Shown here: positions 6,773 to 8,840 of the stretch, piece after piece | Layout: every line of letters begins with the position of its first letter | Position numbering within the stretch: the stretch's first letter is position 1 | DNA from: Desulfurivibrio alkaliphilus | GTDB lineage: Bacteria > Desulfobacterota > Desulfobulbia > Desulfobulbales > Desulfurivibrionaceae | Length of the DNA: 8,840 nucleotides | Assembly: GCA_011048585.1 (NCBI GenBank) | Contig: DSDS01000192.1 | Coordinates: 1-8,840 of the forward strand | Direction of reading: 5' to 3' | Program-made: the position numbers and the translations under genes | Notes under the pieces: generated by a model | What the model saw: the letters and a program-made list of their open reading frames with translations, nothing else | Database searches by the model: none | Told to the model about the DNA's origin: nothing

Positions 6773-8150
6773 AAAGCAGGAGGGTAAAATGTGGGGCGGG
6801 CGGTTTGCCGAAAAAACCGCCGCCTCGGTGGAGGCCTTTACCGCTTCAATCCACTTCGACTGCCGCCTTTATCGCCACGATATCGCCGGCAGTCGGGCCC
6901 ATGCCGCCATGCTGGCCCGCCAGGGCCTGATCAGCGAGGCGGAGCGCGACCAGATCATCGCCGGGCTCAACGAGATCGAGGGGGAGATCGAGCGGGGCGA
7001 GTTTATCTTCCGGCCCGAGTTGGAAGATATCCATATGAATATCGAAAAGGCTCTGGCCCAGCGGATCGGTCCGGCCGGGGAGAAGCTGCACACCGCCCGC
7101 AGCCGCAACGATCAGGTGGCTCTCGATCTGCGCCTCTATCTCCGGGAGGAGTGCCGCCGTTTGATCGGACTGCTGGGCGGGTTGCAGGCGGCTTTTGTCG
7201 CCCTGGCCCGGCGCTACCGTCATACGGTGATGCCCGGCTACACCCATCTGCAGCGGGCCCAGCCGGTGTTGGTGGCCCATCACCTGCTGGCCTATCACGA
7301 GATGTTTGGCCGCGATAAGCAGCGCCTGCATGATTGCCTTAAACGGATCAACGTTATGCCCCTGGGGGCGGCGGCCCTGGCCGGGACCGGCCTGCCCATC
7401 GACCGGGAGTTCGTGGCCCGGGAGCTGGGTTTTCCCGAGGTTTCCGCCAACAGCATGGACAGCGTCGCCGACCGGGATTTCGCGGTGGAGTTTGTCGCCG
7501 CCGCCGCCCTGATTCAGGTTCACTTAAGCCGGTTGGCCGAGGAGCTGGTGCTCTGGACCAGCGAGGAGTTCTCCTTCGTCACCCTGCCCGATGCCTTCTG
7601 CACCGGCAGTTCGATCATGCCCCAGAAGAAAAATCCCGATATCCCCGAGCTGGTCCGGGGCAAGAGCGGCCGGGTGATCGGCCACCTGATGGCCTTGCTC
7701 ACCCTGCTCAAGGGGTTGCCCATGACCTATAACCGCGATCTCCAGGAGGACAAGGAGCCGGTTTTCGATACGGTGGATACGGTGGGGTCATCCTTGGCCC
7801 TGATGGCCGAACTGCTGGCCGGAATGCGTTTCAACGAGGAGCGATTGGCCGCCGGCCTGGGGCGGGGCTGCATGACCGCCACCGACCTGGCCGACTACCT
7901 GGTCAGGAAGCAGATCCCCTTCCGCCAGGCCCATGCCATTGTCGGCCGGGCGGTGGCCTACGCCTTGGAGCAGGGGCGCGATATCGCCGAGTTAACCTTG
8001 GCCGAACTGCAAGGTTTTGCCCAATGTATCGAGGAGGATGTTTTTGCGGTGCTCTCCATCGAGGGCTCGGTCAACAGCCGCAACTCCCTGGGCGGTACCG
8101 GGGGAGCCCGGGTGGAGGAGGCGCTGGCCCGGGCCGAGAGGGAGATTTGA
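6765..8150 (+). CDS. argH: Argininosuccinate lyase
   Basis: Cleaves argininosuccinate to arginine and fumarate, the last step of the pathway; a homotetrameric member of the fumarase/aspartase superfamily. From the GTG at 6765 it has 461 residues. The N-terminal WGGRF at 10-14 is diagnostic, followed by EDIHMNIE at 87-94, HTARSRNDQVALDLRL at 109-124, the GYTHLQRAQP segment at 158-167 with the conserved histidine, and the superfamily signature GSSIMPQKKNPD at 281-292 whose serine loop is catalytic. The start is ambiguous. GTG 6765 has GGGAGG six bases upstream and gives MAEKQEGK before MWGGRF. ATG 6789 has AGGAGG five bases upstream and begins directly at MWGGRF (453 residues). I prefer the GTG because family members usually carry a few residues before WGGRF. 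The gene overlaps argG by 8 bases and its stop shares a TTGA with the next gene. Confidence 0.96.
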   Translation: MAEKQEGKMWGGRFAEKTAASVEAFTASIHFDCRLYRHDIAGSRAHAAMLARQGLISEAERDQIIAGLNEIEGEIERGEFIFRPELEDIHMNIEKALAQRIGPAGEKLHTARSRNDQVALDLRLYLREECRRLIGLLGGLQAAFVALARRYRHTVMPGYTHLQRAQPVLVAHHLLAYHEMFGRDKQRLHDCLKRINVMPLGAAALAGTGLPIDREFVARELGFPEVSANSMDSVADRDFAVEFVAAAALIQVHLSRLAEELVLWTSEEFSFVTLPDAFCTGSSIMPQKKNPDIPELVRGKSGRVIGHLMALLTLLKGLPMTYNRDLQEDKEPVFDTVDTVGSSLALMAELLAGMRFNEERLAAGLGRGCMTATDLADYLVRKQIPFRQAHAIVGRAVAYALEQGRDIAELTLAELQGFAQCIEEDVFAVLSIEGSVNSRNSLGGTGGARVEEALARAEREI

Positions 8151-8659
8151 CCCCCGGGATCAAGCAGAGGAGAGGGCGGGGCGCCTGGTGGTGGTTGCTC
8201 CTCCTTGGTTTGCTGCTGGTGGCGGGGTGCGGCAAGAAGACCGATCCCCTGCCGCCGACCGAGGCGCGGCCGGCCGCCATCAAGGATCTGGCCTATCGGC
8301 AGACCGAGCAGGGGGTGGAGCTCTCCTGGTCGGTCCCCACCCGGAGCGAAACGGGTGGCAGCCTCAACTATCGAATCAAGAAATTTGAGCTTTACCGGGC
8401 GGAGTGGGCACCCGAGGAGTATCGGGCCGGTGAGGTCCCGGCCTTTGGTCCGCCCCGAGTCATCGCCAATCTGGCCTCCGACCGGGGTCGGATGCTTTTT
8501 GTCGACCAGGAGCTGCGTTCCGGCCGGCGCTACGTTTACCAGGTTAGAAGCCGGGCGGGCTGGCTGCTGCGCAGCGCCCCCTCCAACCAGGTCTCTTTTG
8601 TCTGGCTGGCCGCGCCGCCTCCATCCGGCACCCCTGGTGCCGGGGCGGGAGGGGAGTAG
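8147..8659 (+). CDS. Predicted lipoprotein with a fibronectin type III-like domain
   Basis: A 170-residue protein of unknown function. The N-terminus is a clear lipoprotein signal: basic KQRRGR at 6-11, hydrophobic WWWLLLLGLLL at 14-24 and a lipobox LVAGC at 24-28, so Cys28 should be lipidated. The mature start CGKKTDPLPP resembles the short CGxKGPxxPP opening of the YifL/LptM-like lipoprotein-attachment families. Residues about 41-153 look like a single fibronectin type III-like beta sandwich (IKDLAYRQTEQGVELSWSVP, then IKKFELYRA and RRYVYQVRSRAGWLLRSAPSNQVSF), ending in a Gly/Pro/Ala tail. The start is taken as the TTG at 8147, whose TTG overlaps the argH TGA as TTGA with GAGAGGGAG just upstream; a TTG further in, just before the hydrophobic stretch, is less likely because it drops the basic residues. 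The overlap implies translational coupling to argH. A link to arginine synthesis is not evident. The mature protein has no Asp at +2, so outer-membrane placement is likely by the E. coli rule. Confidence 0.82.
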   Translation: MTPGIKQRRGRGAWWWLLLLGLLLVAGCGKKTDPLPPTEARPAAIKDLAYRQTEQGVELSWSVPTRSETGGSLNYRIKKFELYRAEWAPEEYRAGEVPAFGPPRVIANLASDRGRMLFVDQELRSGRRYVYQVRSRAGWLLRSAPSNQVSFVWLAAPPPSGTPGAGAGGE

Positions 8660-8840
8660 GCTGCTCCGGGACGGGGCAACGGCCAGGGAAGCTGGTCACC
8701 ACCCGCTGTTCGTCCTGTTGTAATCGTTCAGCAGCACCGCATCTTCGGGCGATCAGCCAGGCTTACGTACACGGGGTACGCGGCGCTTGGCCGCTTGCCC
8801 GAACCTGCGGCACTGCTGAACGATTACAGCCCGTTAAATC
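8660..8840. other. Non-coding stretch after the lipoprotein gene
   Basis: No open frame with a start and coding character is seen in these 181 bases on either strand. The first 57 bases hold nothing I recognise. Most of the remainder is the long palindrome listed separately. The final ten bases (CCGTTAAATC) show no promoter or gene start. Confidence 0.6.
8717..8830. repeat. Long imperfect palindrome (about 114 bases), probable dispersed palindromic element
   Basis: TGTAATCGTTCAGCAG at 8719-8734 is the exact inverse complement of 8813-8828. Pairing continues inward in register. CCGCA (8737-8741) pairs with 8806-8810, TTCGGGC (8744-8750) with 8797-8803, GCCA (8756-8759) with 8788-8791 and GC (8761-8762) with 8785-8786. 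Two 2x2 mismatched bulges interrupt this, at 8735-8736 and 8742-8743. The tip is CGTAC (8766-8770) with GTACG (8776-8780) around ACGGG. Nearly the whole element can fold as one cruciform or RNA hairpin. There is no T tract after it, so it is not a classical terminator, although it could slow transcription leaving the arg cluster. No transposase lies within it. It is most like a MITE or REP/ERIC-type repeat; identity is not established. Confidence 0.8.

Noticed and set aside
8660..8716. Start of a lysA or dapF gene, often found after an argH-lipoprotein pair.
   Set aside because: No start codon with coding sequence follows in this stretch before the palindrome or up to the window end.
8717..8840. 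Integron attC site: the long palindrome is followed by GTTAAAT (8833-8839), which fits the GTTRRRY core.
   Set aside because: No matching RYYYAAC core lies at the left end, the core is outside the paired arms, and the neighbouring genes are housekeeping rather than cassettes. The match is likely chance.

Overview
The window is GC-rich and almost fully coding. It carries two divergent housekeeping gene blocks separated by a short intergenic region. The combination suggests a Gram-negative bacterium, most likely a Desulfobacterota (former Deltaproteobacteria) lineage such as Desulfobulbales. The signs are an lptA-lptB-rpoN order, a compact argB-argD-argF-argG-argH cluster, an arginine-sensitive type of N-acetylglutamate kinase, and a short lipoprotein gene coupled to argH. 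The lineage is an inference from gene order and protein character, not from a search.

Left block (1-2209, minus strand): lptA (periplasmic LPS bridge protein, TTG start), lptB (cytoplasmic ABC ATPase of LPS export) and the N-terminal two thirds of rpoN (sigma-54), which runs off the left edge. The spacings are 3 and 5 bases, so this is one transcription unit. No lptC lies next to lptA.

Intergenic region (2210-2370): divergent control region. It holds a plausible sigma-70-type promoter for argB and a perfect CTTTAT-ACC-ATAAAG palindrome just before the argB start. I see no convincing promoter for lptA.

Right block (2371-8659, plus strand): argB, argD, argF, argG, argH and a fibronectin-III-like lipoprotein. 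The encoded enzymes phosphorylate N-acetylglutamate (ArgB), make N-acetylornithine (ArgD), and carry ornithine through citrulline and argininosuccinate to arginine (ArgF, ArgG, ArgH). The steps of ArgC, of acetylornithine deacetylation or transacetylation, and of acetylglutamate synthesis are not encoded here. A 143-base gap between argD and argF holds two mutually exclusive hairpins and a GAAT-TTAA-ATTC palindrome resembling an ArgR box, so argFGH may have its own control. The argG/argH and argH/lipoprotein junctions overlap.

Right end (8660-8840): no gene is seen. The stretch is dominated by a long imperfect palindrome (about 8717-8830) with perfect 16-base ends. It is the most unusual structure in the window and is probably a dispersed palindromic repeat or MITE-like element. 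Otherwise the window is conventional; I found no CRISPR array, transposase, tRNA, rRNA or defence genes.
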